Of a stretch of DNA of 47,838 bases, positions 1-9,900 are shown in pieces. Each line of letters starts with the position of its first letter. Positions within the stretch are counted from its first letter, which is position 1. A program made the translations under genes and the position numbers. The notes beneath the pieces were generated by a model, which was not told where the DNA came from, made no database searches, and saw only the letters and a program-made list of their open reading frames with translations. Source of the stretch: Bacteroidaceae bacterium (GTDB lineage Bacteria; Bacteroidota; Bacteroidia; Bacteroidales; Bacteroidaceae); NCBI GenBank assembly GCA_017935785.1, contig JAGBGU010000090.1, positions 1 through 47,838 on the forward strand, given 5' to 3'.

Positions 1-21
1 GAGAAGGAAAAGAAAAGGCTC

Positions 22-55
22 GCAGTGAGATGCTGAACTAAATTCAGCATGACAA
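22..55. repeat. Short intergenic palindrome
   Basis: The arms ATGCTGAA (30-37) and TTCAGCAT (43-50) form a perfect 8-bp inverted repeat with a 5-nt loop, flanked by GAG and GAC. The design resembles dispersed palindromic intergenic repeats of many bacteria, but copy number cannot be judged here. There is no T-run, so a terminator role is unlikely. Confidence 0.5.
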
Positions 56-196
56 CATGAAGAGCCAAAAGCCAATAGCCAACGTAAACTAAACTAAATA
101 CTAACTCTTAACAAAATCCTCCTCTGCACTCAACAAGAGTTCTCCCCATAGAGGGGGAGATGCCCCAAAGGGGGCAGAGGGGGTCTTTTTACAATT

Positions 197-292
197 ATGA
201 AAAACAAAGAAACCTGGAAAATCATTATCCAAACCGTAATCAGTATCCTTTCGGCCATCGCCACCACGCTTGGACTGAATTCGTGCCTTTGA
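197..292 (+). CDS. Smalltalk micro-protein (31 aa)
   Basis: This is an ATG-started ORF of 31 codons. It has a charged start (MKNKETWK), a hydrophobic middle (IIIQTVISILSAIATTLG) and the end LNSCL. Sequence and length match, from memory, the Bacteroidales 'smalltalk protein' family, which is usually found beside phage-like lysis genes such as N-acetylmuramoyl-L-alanine amidase or HU-like proteins. One membrane-embedded helix is likely; the function is unknown. The usual upstream partner would lie left of the window, so the context cannot be confirmed. A strong hairpin terminator follows at 332-357, which supports a real transcript end. Confidence 0.75.
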   Translation: MKNKETWKIIIQTVISILSAIATTLGLNSCL

Positions 293-331
293 GCGGTGAG
301 CGATGAGCCAATGGCTAACGCTAAAAACACA

Positions 332-357
332 AAAACCCACCCAAATAGGTGGGTTTT
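332..357. terminator. Bidirectional hairpin terminator
   Basis: AAAACCCACC (332-341) and GGTGGGTTTT (348-357) form a perfect 10-bp stem with a 6-nt loop. A- and T-runs on opposite sides allow termination in both directions: the smalltalk transcript from the left and the leftward cysQ operon from the right. Confidence 0.85.
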
Positions 358-429
358 GTGGGTTTTCATAATGGCAATACAAGCCTTTTGTCTTTTTGCT
401 TTTTTGCGTTTTTGCAAATGCAAGACTTC

Positions 430-1251
430 TTACTTCGCACCACTCTCCACAAGGAACCAGGGGTTAAACAAATCCTTTTTATTGTAGAGGAGCGGATTGC
501 CGGTGGAAGCGTCGGTAACGGCACAGCCGGCGGCACGGGCAATGGCGTCTCCGGCCGCGGTGTCCCATTCCATGGTGGGCGCATAGCGCGGATAGGCATC
601 GGCAGCGCCCTCGGCCACCATGCAGATTTTTATACTGCTTCCGCTGCTTATCAGTTCCACCCTCTCGTGAATTCTGCGCATTTCATCCACAAAGTCCTGA
701 GTTTCAATACTCATGTGCGAACGCGAAGCCACCACCACATAGGCATCGCGCCCAAGACCGGCAAACGGCATGGAACTGGCACGCTGAAAGATATCCTCCA
801 CATCGGGGAACACCTCGCCACAGGCCACATCGGCCCTGAAAGCCCCTTCTGCCCCGCCCCAGTACAGCACGCCCTTGGCTGGCACATAAATGACGCCCAG
901 CACCGGTGTCTGGTTCCTGACAAAGGCTATGTTCACGGTAAACTCGCCGTTCTTCTTGATAAATTCCTTGGTGCCGTCCAGGGGGTCCACTATCCACAGG
1001 CTTTCCCATTGGCTGCGTTCCTCGTAGGGCAAATGTCGGCCTTCCTCGCTAAGCACGGGATAGCCCAACGGCTCCAGATACGCCATAATGCGGCAGTGAG
1101 CGGCTTTGTCCGCCAAGGTAAGAGGGCTGTTATCCGCCTTCTTCTCAATGCCAAAGTCCTGTTTGGGGTCGGTATAAATCTGCATGATATCGTATCCGGC
1201 CTGCAATGCGGCCTCAATAGCTGTCTTAATCATTTTCTGCATAGTATCCAT
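430..1251 (-). CDS. cysQ: 3'(2'),5'-bisphosphate nucleotidase CysQ
   Basis: The protein has 273 residues, normal for CysQ of the inositol monophosphatase superfamily. Metal-binding signatures are visible: SEE at 68-70, DPLDGTKEF from 89, and a late WDTAAGDA motif. The family hydrolyses 3'-phosphoadenosine 5'-phosphate to AMP and phosphate, clearing a by-product of sulfate assimilation, in the cytoplasm. The first ATG (1251) is used; ATGs at codons 4 and 7 are alternatives. It is the last gene of a leftward group ruvA - C10 peptidase - cysQ, only 15 bases after the peptidase stop, and ends at the terminator at 332-357. Other IMPase-like substrates are possible, but the motif set favours CysQ. 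Confidence 0.93.
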   Translation of the reverse strand: MDTMQKMIKTAIEAALQAGYDIMQIYTDPKQDFGIEKKADNSPLTLADKAAHCRIMAYLEPLGYPVLSEEGRHLPYEERSQWESLWIVDPLDGTKEFIKKNGEFTVNIAFVRNQTPVLGVIYVPAKGVLYWGGAEGAFRADVACGEVFPDVEDIFQRASSMPFAGLGRDAYVVVASRSHMSIETQDFVDEMRRIHERVELISSGSSIKICMVAEGAADAYPRYAPTMEWDTAAGDAIARAAGCAVTDASTGNPLLYNKKDLFNPWFLVESGAK

Positions 1252-1266
1252 TTATTATGGTTGGAG

Positions 1267-3192
1267 TTATTTCATTAGCACTTTTCTGTTCTCGTCCCTT
1301 GTCTTCTGCACTACAATACCATGGCGTCTGCGAGGGTCGGCCACTCGCCTGCCCGACAAATCCACATATTGCGCACCGCCCTTCTCCGCCCCGGGCAGAG
1401 CGACACCGGAAGTGGGCTCCACCACACGGATTGTCTTCAAAGGCGCCGGCGAAAGCCACACCAGGCTGTCCGTAAAGAGGTCTACGTCGTACGCCACACG
1501 AAGATGGTAATTGCCTGACGCAAGCCCCACATAAGTACGGCGGAAGTCCCTGACCGTGGTCTCGCCGTCGGCCATGGTGAGGCCCTGCAACTGGATGATG
1601 CGCAAGTCGTCGGGATTGTCCTCGGGCGAGAGTATCACATAATAGCGGCCGCAGTATTCGGCACCGTGGCAACGGAGCGCAAGCGTAAACGGGGGGCGGC
1701 TTCCGCGCACAACAGAATCGGGGAAATCATAGTCCGCAAGCTCAAGGCTGGCCGTTCCTCCTGCATCGGGCTGCAGGCGCAAGCTGTCCTCTGACACACT
1801 GAGGAACAAATAGTTGGGCACTCCCACACTGGTGCGGGCCTCTTCCCATCTGCCTCCCGACTGCTCAAAAACCGGCACTACCCGATAGCGCCCTTCCTGA
1901 ACATGAAGCGGAACGGCAAACCTTAGCGTATCGGAATAGGTGGTATCATCCAGTTCCTCCAACAGGAATCCGTGCGGATAATCGGCAAGCAAGGCCACCA
2001 CGTCCTCGTTATGCTTCAACGCCAAGGCCACGCGTCCTTCGTGGGCGTTCCACCCCACGTTTGCCAGTTGCATCGTGGCCACGGAAAGGCTGTCGTGGCG
2101 GGCTGCCCTCTCACGGACGGCCATTATGCGGGAGAACCCGAAAGAGTGGCGTTCCGGGGATGCGCCGCCCTCCGTAAAGTGCGGAGGCTGAATGCCTACG
2201 GTCATGTACTGCAACAGGTTCATTCCGCCTTCGGGATTGTCCTCGTCATACCATTCCGGCTGTTTGGGTGTAAGATAGGGAAGATAGTAGTATCCGTCGG
2301 CATCGCCGGCCATTCCCAAGTTCAGATGGAAAAGTCCCTGTTCGTCATACCCGTCGCAGCAGAAGGCATGCGAAAGCGATGCGGAACTGGCAGACATCAG
2401 CACAGGCCGTCCCTGCTGCAACTCGTGCCTGAGCATCTGTTCCCATTCGGAATAGGTATAAAAGTCGCGGAAATACATCTGCAGGCCACGGTCGTACCCT
2501 AACGCATTGGCAAGGGCAATGGGTTGCCTAACGGAATAGGCTCCGCTTGCATCCACTCCGTACTGCATCTGCACAAGTATGCCGCAATCCCGCAAAAGGG
2601 TGGCAAGCGCAGTCAGCTGTTCGGGGGTGTAAGCGCCTTCTTCATAGACATCCAGCATGCGGTCAAAATCGTACCCCATTGCCGGAAGTGTGGTTGAAAG
2701 CGTCTGCCCGCAGCCGTCCAAGTCGGTATAAGTATACGTCCCCGTCCCCTGGGCATAGCGGTGGTATCGGACTACCTGGGCCAGGGCGTGCGCTACGCAT
2801 CCGGTGGCGCAATGCTCGCCGCCTATCTGCGGAGTAAGGGCGTTGTAGGGGGCAAACTGATGCCACAGGTCGGTAAGCAGGGGCTCCACCTTGTCAGGAC
2901 CTTCCGCCCGTTTCAGCACCTTGGGTGCGGGCATCCTGCCTATCGCACGGCCGTAGCTGTCCAGAATCCAGCGGAACGTGGGGTTCTGCAAGGCCCGCTG
3001 CATGTCTCCTCCGGGAATACGGGCAAGGATGCGCGGCCCTACCCCCGAATTGTTCTCCACCTCAAAACCCTCTTTGCCAGGAAGTTCCCTTACCATGCAC
3101 TTGCCGTGCGAAGGCACAAAGGAGCGTTGTGCGCCTACTGACAAGGACAGCGCGCACAATACCATCAGCAAAAGGACTTTAGGCCGCATCAT
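1267..3192 (-). CDS. Secreted C10-family (streptopain-like) cysteine peptidase with degenerate T9SS tail
   Basis: The protein has 641 residues with a signal peptide (RPKVLLLMVLCALSLSVGAQ). The C10 catalytic core is clear: GCVAHALAQVVRYH places the nucleophile at Cys132, and LSHAFCCDGYD places the histidine at His275. The following block reads HLNLGMAGDADGYY. The expected Asn is there, but the Trp that follows it in streptopain (NW) is Leu, and a second Trp is Met. Residues 300-600 resemble beta-rich adhesive domains. The end (YVDLSGRRV, then RKVLMK) looks like a worn T9SS sorting tail, suggesting surface export through SprA. Two ATGs are adjacent (3192, 3189). The gene starts 3 bases after the ruvA stop and is followed closely by cysQ. 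Family call is sure; target proteins are unknown. Confidence 0.88.
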   Translation of the reverse strand: MMRPKVLLLMVLCALSLSVGAQRSFVPSHGKCMVRELPGKEGFEVENNSGVGPRILARIPGGDMQRALQNPTFRWILDSYGRAIGRMPAPKVLKRAEGPDKVEPLLTDLWHQFAPYNALTPQIGGEHCATGCVAHALAQVVRYHRYAQGTGTYTYTDLDGCGQTLSTTLPAMGYDFDRMLDVYEEGAYTPEQLTALATLLRDCGILVQMQYGVDASGAYSVRQPIALANALGYDRGLQMYFRDFYTYSEWEQMLRHELQQGRPVLMSASSASLSHAFCCDGYDEQGLFHLNLGMAGDADGYYYLPYLTPKQPEWYDEDNPEGGMNLLQYMTVGIQPPHFTEGGASPERHSFGFSRIMAVRERAARHDSLSVATMQLANVGWNAHEGRVALALKHNEDVVALLADYPHGFLLEELDDTTYSDTLRFAVPLHVQEGRYRVVPVFEQSGGRWEEARTSVGVPNYLFLSVSEDSLRLQPDAGGTASLELADYDFPDSVVRGSRPPFTLALRCHGAEYCGRYYVILSPEDNPDDLRIIQLQGLTMADGETTVRDFRRTYVGLASGNYHLRVAYDVDLFTDSLVWLSPAPLKTIRVVEPTSGVALPGAEKGGAQYVDLSGRRVADPRRRHGIVVQKTRDENRKVLMK

Positions 3193-3195
3193 GGT

Positions 3196-3801
3196 TCAGA
3201 GCATTTTCAGGGCAAGTTTGATAACCCTTTCCACGGGCGCGTCGGGTTCCTGACGCAAAATCTGCTGTGCCACCTTATGCGAAGGGGCGGGACTGAAGCC
3301 CAGCATGGTAAGGGCGGACACGGCCTCTTCCAGCACTTCGGAATTGACTCCGGCCGCAGCCTTGGACGAAACGGGAGAGGCAGCTGAAGCGTCTATGCCC
3401 AACGAGCCTATCTTATCGCGCAAATCTACGATAATGCGCTGTGCCGCCTTGGGGCCGATACCCTTCACCTGCTTAAGCAGTTTGTCGTTGCCTTCGCTGA
3501 TTACGTTGCAAAGTTCTGCCGTGGTCATGGCACTGAGAATCATGCGCGCCGTTCCGGCACCGATTCCGCTCACACTGATAAGGAGCATAAACAAAGAGCG
3601 CTCTGTGGTATTGCTGAAACCCCACAACTGGAAAGCATCCTCGCGGATGGCCTCGTAAATCCAAAGCTTCACATCATCTTTTCCCTGCAACGCCGCATAA
3701 GTGTTAAGAGAAATATTAACGCCATACCCCACTCCGCCGCAGTCTACAACCGCCAAGGCAGGAGTCAGGTCCGCCAATCTTCCGCGTAAGTATTCTATCA
3801 T
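3196..3801 (-). CDS. ruvA: Holliday junction branch migration protein RuvA
   Basis: The protein has 201 residues starting [14 protein letters not shown], the usual RuvA N-terminus; an in-frame extension to 3909 is non-coding leader. The OB-fold N-terminal domain contains the typical WGF ([14 protein letters not shown]), followed by helix-hairpin-helix motifs ([15 protein letters not shown] and [19 protein letters not shown]) and a C-terminal three-helix RuvB-contacting domain ([13 protein letters not shown]). RuvA binds four-way junctions and directs the RuvB motor during recombinational repair. It heads a tight leftward cluster with a secreted peptidase and cysQ and is divergent from sprA, sharing the 3802-3925 intergenic region. 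Confidence 0.97.
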   Translation of the reverse strand: MIEYLRGRLADLTPALAVVDCGGVGYGVNISLNTYAALQGKDDVKLWIYEAIREDAFQLWGFSNTTERSLFMLLISVSGIGAGTARMILSAMTTAELCNVISEGNDKLLKQVKGIGPKAAQRIIVDLRDKIGSLGIDASAASPVSSKAAAGVNSEVLEEAVSALTMLGFSPAPSHKVAQQILRQEPDAPVERVIKLALKML

Positions 3802-3830
3802 TTTTTCGTGTTTTCTGTTGTTTGTAGCGA

Positions 3831-3838
3831 CAAAGATA
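3831..3838 (-). promoter_or_regulatory. Probable -7 box of the ruvA promoter
   Basis: Read leftward, the sequence is TATCTTTG, a match to the Bacteroidota -7 consensus TAnnTTTG, about 30 bases upstream of the ruvA start. No TTTG is found at the expected upstream spacing, so the -33 element is weak or absent. Confidence 0.45.
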
Positions 3839-3925
3839 GTCATTTTTGGGCACAATATGCACTGACACATTAAAAAAAGAGGAAAAGAAATATAATAAAA
3901 AAACACCAAACTCGTTATTTATATC

Positions 3926-6900
3926 GTGAGCGCGCGAAAAATCTTTGCACTTGTCCTCATCGCATTCAGCATTCATGTGCTGGCAGCCATGCGTATGGCA
4001 TCTCCCACAAAAGAGATGCCCACAGCTGTCTTCACCCATGGCGAGGCGGCACAGGACACGCTGGACAAAGACTCGGCACAAAGGCGCAAACCCCGCTACA
4101 GCATGCGCCGGACCGGTGCCACAGAACAAAAGGACCTGCGAAAGAAAACCGCCGACCTGCGCGACCCGGACAACCTGAAGACGGAAGTAACCTACGATGA
4201 AAAGGACAACACCTACAGCGTGGGAACCACCCTGGATACCGAAGGGACTGACACAAAGAAGGGGGGCAGAAACAACCGTCCCGCCCCAAAGAGCGGACAG
4301 CAAAAGGGGGTGGGAGCCACAGGCCCTATCCTGCCCACCAACGCCACCGGCTATTCCCTGAAAACCGCAACCAGCTACCTTAACGCCCCACTGCTCATGA
4401 CTCCCGACGAATATCAGGAATGGAGTATAGGGGAAAGCATGAGGCGGTATTACAGACAAAAGAATGCCGAGGCATTTGAGAACGAGGGCAAGAACAAGTT
4501 CGACTTTACCGACATGAAGTTCGACCTGGGTCCGGCGGAAAAAATATTCGGCCCCGGAGGCGTACAAATCAAGACCCAGGGAAGCGCCGAGCTGAAGTTG
4601 GGCGGAAACATGAAGCGCGTGAACAATCCGGCACTGGCCGCCAACCGCCGCAAGACCTTCGGATTCGACTTCGACGAAAAGATAAATCTGAGCCTGACCG
4701 GTAAGGTGGGCGACAAGATAAACCTGAACCTGAACTACAACACCGAATCTACCTTCGACTACGACGCGCAGAATCTGAAACTGAAGTACGACGGCAAGGA
4801 AGACGACATTGTAAAACTGATTGAGGCAGGAAACGTATCCTTCCCCAGCAACATGAGTCTGGTTCCGGGCGTGAGCAGCCTGTTCGGCCTTCGGACCGAC
4901 GTGCAGTTCGGACGTCTGAAGATGCAGACCGTAGTGAGCCAGAAGAAAAGCGCCAGCAAAAGCGTGAGCAGCAAGGGAGGAAGCCAAACCAACACCTTTG
5001 AGTTCTCGGCCACCAACTACGAAGAGAACCGCCACTTCTTCCTGAACCACTTCTTCCGCCAGCAGTACGACCGCAACATGCAGTCGCTGCCCACCATCGC
5101 CAGCGGAATCTCCGTCAAGCGCGTGGAAATCTGGGTAACCAACAAGACGGCCAGCACCACGAACAACCGCAACATCATCGCTCTTGCCGACTTGGGAGAA
5201 ACCGAGAATCTGAGCAACCCCATCTGGACGGTAAACAACGAATACCGCGTCCCCGCCAACCGCGCCAACACGCTGTACGAAATGCTGGTAAACAACTACT
5301 CCGGCGCCCGAGACATCAGCCAGGCTACCGGCATCCTGGACCAGATTTCCGGATTCGAAGGCTCCATTGACTACGAAAAGCTGCAAAGCGCACGCCTGCT
5401 CTCCAGCAACGAATACTCCGTAAACCAGGCATTGGGATACGTCAGTCTGAACAGCACACTACAGACCGACGACGTACTGGCCATTGCCTATGAATACACC
5501 TATGGCGGAACCACCTATCAGGTGGGAGAATTCGCCGCCGACCTGAGCAGCAACTCCGACGCGCTGTTCGTAAAACTGCTCAAGGGTACAACCGGAAGCC
5601 CCAAGTCGCCCAGCTGGAAACTGATGATGAAAAACATCTACAACCTGGGCGCAAGCAGCATGAGCAGCGAGAAGTTCCGCCTTGACATCAAATACCAGAG
5701 TGACAGCTCGGGCGTTTACCTCACCTACATCCCCGAGGAGAAACTGAAGAACACTCCCCTGCTCCGCGCCATGCAGCTGGACCGTCTGGACGCCAACAAC
5801 AACCTGAACAGCAACGGCCAATTCGACTATATCGAAGGCTTCACCATAAGCCGCGGACGCATCATCTTCCCCGTAGCGGAACCCTTCGGCACGCACCTCC
5901 GCAAATGGATCGGCAACGACGCCATTGCCGACAAGTACTGTTTCCAGGAGCTATACGACAGCACAAAGACCGTGGCAAAACAGATTGCCGAGCATGACAA
6001 GTTCCTGCTTACCGGACAATACAAGGGAAGCAACAGCAGCGAAATAGACCTGGGCGTAACCAACATTGCGCAAGGTTCGGTAATCGTTACCGCAGGCGGT
6101 GTCACGCTTACTGAGAACAGCGACTATCTGGTGGACTACAGCATGGGACGCGTCACCATCATCAACCAAAGCATTCTGGACGCAGGCACAAAGGTGAACG
6201 CCAGCGTGGAAAGCAATGACAACTACGGCATGCAGCGCAAGACCATGATGGGCGTAAACCTGGACTACGAAGTGAGCAAGAACCTTGTCCTGGGCGGAAC
6301 GCTTATGTTCCTGAACGAACAGCCTCTGACCACCAAGGTTAACATGGGAAGCGAACCGCTGAAGAACACCCTTTGGGGCGCGCGCATCAACTGGAAGCGC
6401 GAAAGCCAGTGGCTGACGGACATGGTGGACAAACTACCTCTGATTCAGGCCACACAGCCCAGCCAGATTTCGCTAAACGCCGAATTCGCCCAGCTTATGG
6501 CCGGCCAGAACAAGAAGATTCAGGGCGAAGCCTCCTACTTGGACGACTTTGAAAGCAGCAGCCAAAAGACAAGCCTCTCACAGCCCACCTACTGGACCAT
6601 GTCCAGCACCCCCAGCATGTTTGCCGAAAGCCGCCTTACCGGCGACGTACGCTACGGCCACAACCGCGCGCTCATGGCATGGTACTATGTGGACCCCATC
6701 TTTACGCGCCGGAGCAGCACGCTAACGCCCAGCCACATCAAGAGCGACCTGGAACAGCTCTCCAATCACTATGTCCGCGAAGTGTACGAACGAGAGCTGT
6801 ACCCCCAAAAGGCGCAGAACAGTTATACCAGCGCAAGCAGCCTGAGCGTACTCAACCTTGCCTTCTACCCCTCGGAACGCGGACCGTACAACCTCACCAC

Positions 6901-9900
6901 CGAAGTGACGCCCGACGGACGCCTTACCCAGCCCGAAAGCAAATGGGCGGGAATGATGCGCCGAATGGAGAATACCGACTTTGAGGCACAGAACATCCAG
7001 TACATCGAATTCTGGATGATGGACCCCTTCGTCTACAAGCATGACCTTCCCGGAAACCACGGAGGCGACCTCTACATAAACTTGGGCGAGGTGAGCGAAG
7101 ACATTCTGAAGGACGGCAAAAAGTATTTCGAGAGCGGAATGCCCGTAGACGGCAACAGCCAGTATTACACCGAAACAATGTGGGGACGGATGCCCAACAC
7201 CAACAGCGTAACCTATGCGTTCAATAATGAAGAAGGTTCGCGTGCGCGGCAAGACGTGGGTCTGAACGGACTTACCGACGAAGAAGAGCGGACCTTTGCC
7301 ACTTATGGCCAGTTCCTCACCCAAATACAGGGAAAGGTTAGCGCACAGGTCTACGACAGCCTGCAGGCCGACCCCGCCAACGACAACTACCACTACTACC
7401 GCGGAACCGACTTTGACCGCGCACAGACCAGCATTCTTGACCGTTACAAGCGCATCAACATGCCCCAGGGAAACAGCGCAGACAGCGACACCAACCCCGA
7501 AAGCTACGAAACGGCCTGGAAAAGCACGCCCGACATCGAAGACATCAATCAGGACTATACGCTAAACGAATACGAAAAATACTTCCAGTACCGCATAAGC
7601 ATACGCCCCGAGGACATGGTAGTGGGACGCAACCACATTGCAGACAAGCGCCAGGCCAGCGTAAAGCTGCGCAACGGAAAGACCGAGGAGTGTACCTGGT
7701 ATCTGTTCCGCGTTCCCATTGACGCCTACGAAGGCCGTGTCGGCAGTATCTCCGACTTCACGAGCATCCGCTTCATGCGTATCTTCATGACCGGATTCTC
7801 CGAGGAAACCATCCTTCGCCTGGCCACACTGGATCTGGTTCACGGCGACTGGCGCACCTATGACCAGCCGCTGCATATAGGACAGGCGCCCTCGTCTGAC
7901 GGAACCATCACCGTAAGCACCGTAAACATTGAGGAGAACAACGACAAGGAACCCGTCAACTACGTTCTGCCTCCGGGCATCAGCACCATTACGGACCCAA
8001 GCCAGACACAGCTGGTTGAGAGCAACGAACAGGCCATGGCAATCACCGTAGACGGTCTGGCACCAGGCGATGCACGCGCCGTCTACAAGAACTGCAACTA
8101 CAACATGAGACAGTACAAGCACCTGCAGATGTTTGTCCATGCCAATGCCCTTGCCCAGAACGTAACCTCCACCACAGACGGCGAGACCAGCATCTTCATC
8201 CGCCTTGGTTCGGACTACAAGAGCAACTACTACGAGTATGAAGTGCCCCTCAAGCTTACTCCGCCCAGCAACAAGTACAACCGCTATTCACCGGCAGACC
8301 AGCGCGCCGTATGGCCCGAGGAGAACCTTATAGACATAGACCTTGACATCTTTACCAACATCAAGAAGGCGCGCAATACACGCAACAGCCTGGGCATGGC
8401 CTCCTACAACACACGTTATTCCGAGTATGACGAACGCCGCCCAAGCAACAAGGTTACCATTATGGGAAATCCCACCTTGGGCGAGGTAAAGACCATCATG
8501 GTGGGCGTACGCAACAACGGACGCACAATCAAGAGCGTGGAAGTATGGGCCAACGAACTCCGTCTGCAGGAATTCTCCAACGAAGGCGGATGGGCCGCCC
8601 AGGGAAACATGAACGTGCAGCTGAGCGACATCGGCAGCGTGAACGTGGCGGCACAGATGGAAACGGCCGGTTTCGGCGGAATTGAACAGAGCGTGGCAGA
8701 CCGCAGCGACGAAAACACCCTCGACTATACCATAACCACACAAGTGGAACTGGGACGCATCCTGCCCGAGAAGGCCAAGGTGAGCGTACCCCTGTACTAC
8801 AGCTACGGCAAGACCACCGTGAAGCCCAAGTACAACCCCTTCGATACGGACATGAGACTGGACGATGCCATAGACGCACTCTCCTCGCAACAGGAACGCG
8901 ATTCGCTGAAGTCGCTCACCACACATACCGAGCGCAACCGCAACCTCTCCTTCAGCGGAATCAGGGTGAACATTGCCAGCAAGAAGCACCCCATGCCCTA
9001 CGACCCCGCAAACTTCACCTTCAACTACAGCCATACCACCCAAAGCACCGAGGGCGAGACCACCGTCTACGAGCACGAACGTACCTGGAAAGGCGGAATG
9101 AACTACTCCTGGAGCCCCAACTGGAAGGCATGGGAACCGTTCAAGGACCTGAAGGGGAAAAGCAAGTGGCTGCAGATTGTAAAAGACCAGAATCTGTCCT
9201 TCGCACCGCAGAGCATTACGTTCAACACAGACCTCACACGCAACTACTACGAACTGCAGGAACGCGACCTGGACAATCTGCAAAGCCCCAACGCACTGCC
9301 GGTCAACTTCAGCCAGAGCTTCCTTTGGAACCGCCAGTTCCAGCTCCGATGGGACATCTTCAAGGCCCTTCACTTCAATTTCCAGAGCGGAACACGCGCC
9401 GAGGTGGAAGAACCCTACATGCAAGTGAACAAAGACCTCTACCCCGACCGCTACAGCGCCTGGAAGGACAGTATAAAGATGAGCCTGCGCCACCTGGGAC
9501 GTCCTCTGGACTACAACCAGACCGTACAGGTAAGCTACAAACTGCCCATCCACCGCATCCCCATCTTCGACTGGATTAATGCGGACGGAAGCTACAACGC
9601 CACCTACGGCTGGAAGCGCGGAGCCGAACTTCAGGACGGCAGCACCCTGGGCCATACCGTAAACACCCAGCGCACCATCAACCTCAACGGAAAGCTGGCC
9701 ATGGAAACGCTCTACAACCACTCCCCCTTCCTGAAAGAGGCTAACAAGCGTTTCTCCGCAGCCAACGCCAAGAACGAGGCCAACAAGAAGGTACAGGAGA
9801 AGAAACGGCGCGACGAGGCCAAGCAGAAGAAAAAGGAAGAAGAGGAGAAAATGCTGGCCGAGGCCAAGGCCGAAAGCGAAAAGACCGGCGAGCCCCTGGA

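Noticed and set aside
3716..5386. 556-codon leftward open frame antisense to the start of sprA
   Set aside because: It runs opposite to sprA, overlaps ruvA, and reads as low-complexity Val/Gly/Ala/Leu-rich protein without a domain. It reflects the codon bias of sprA.
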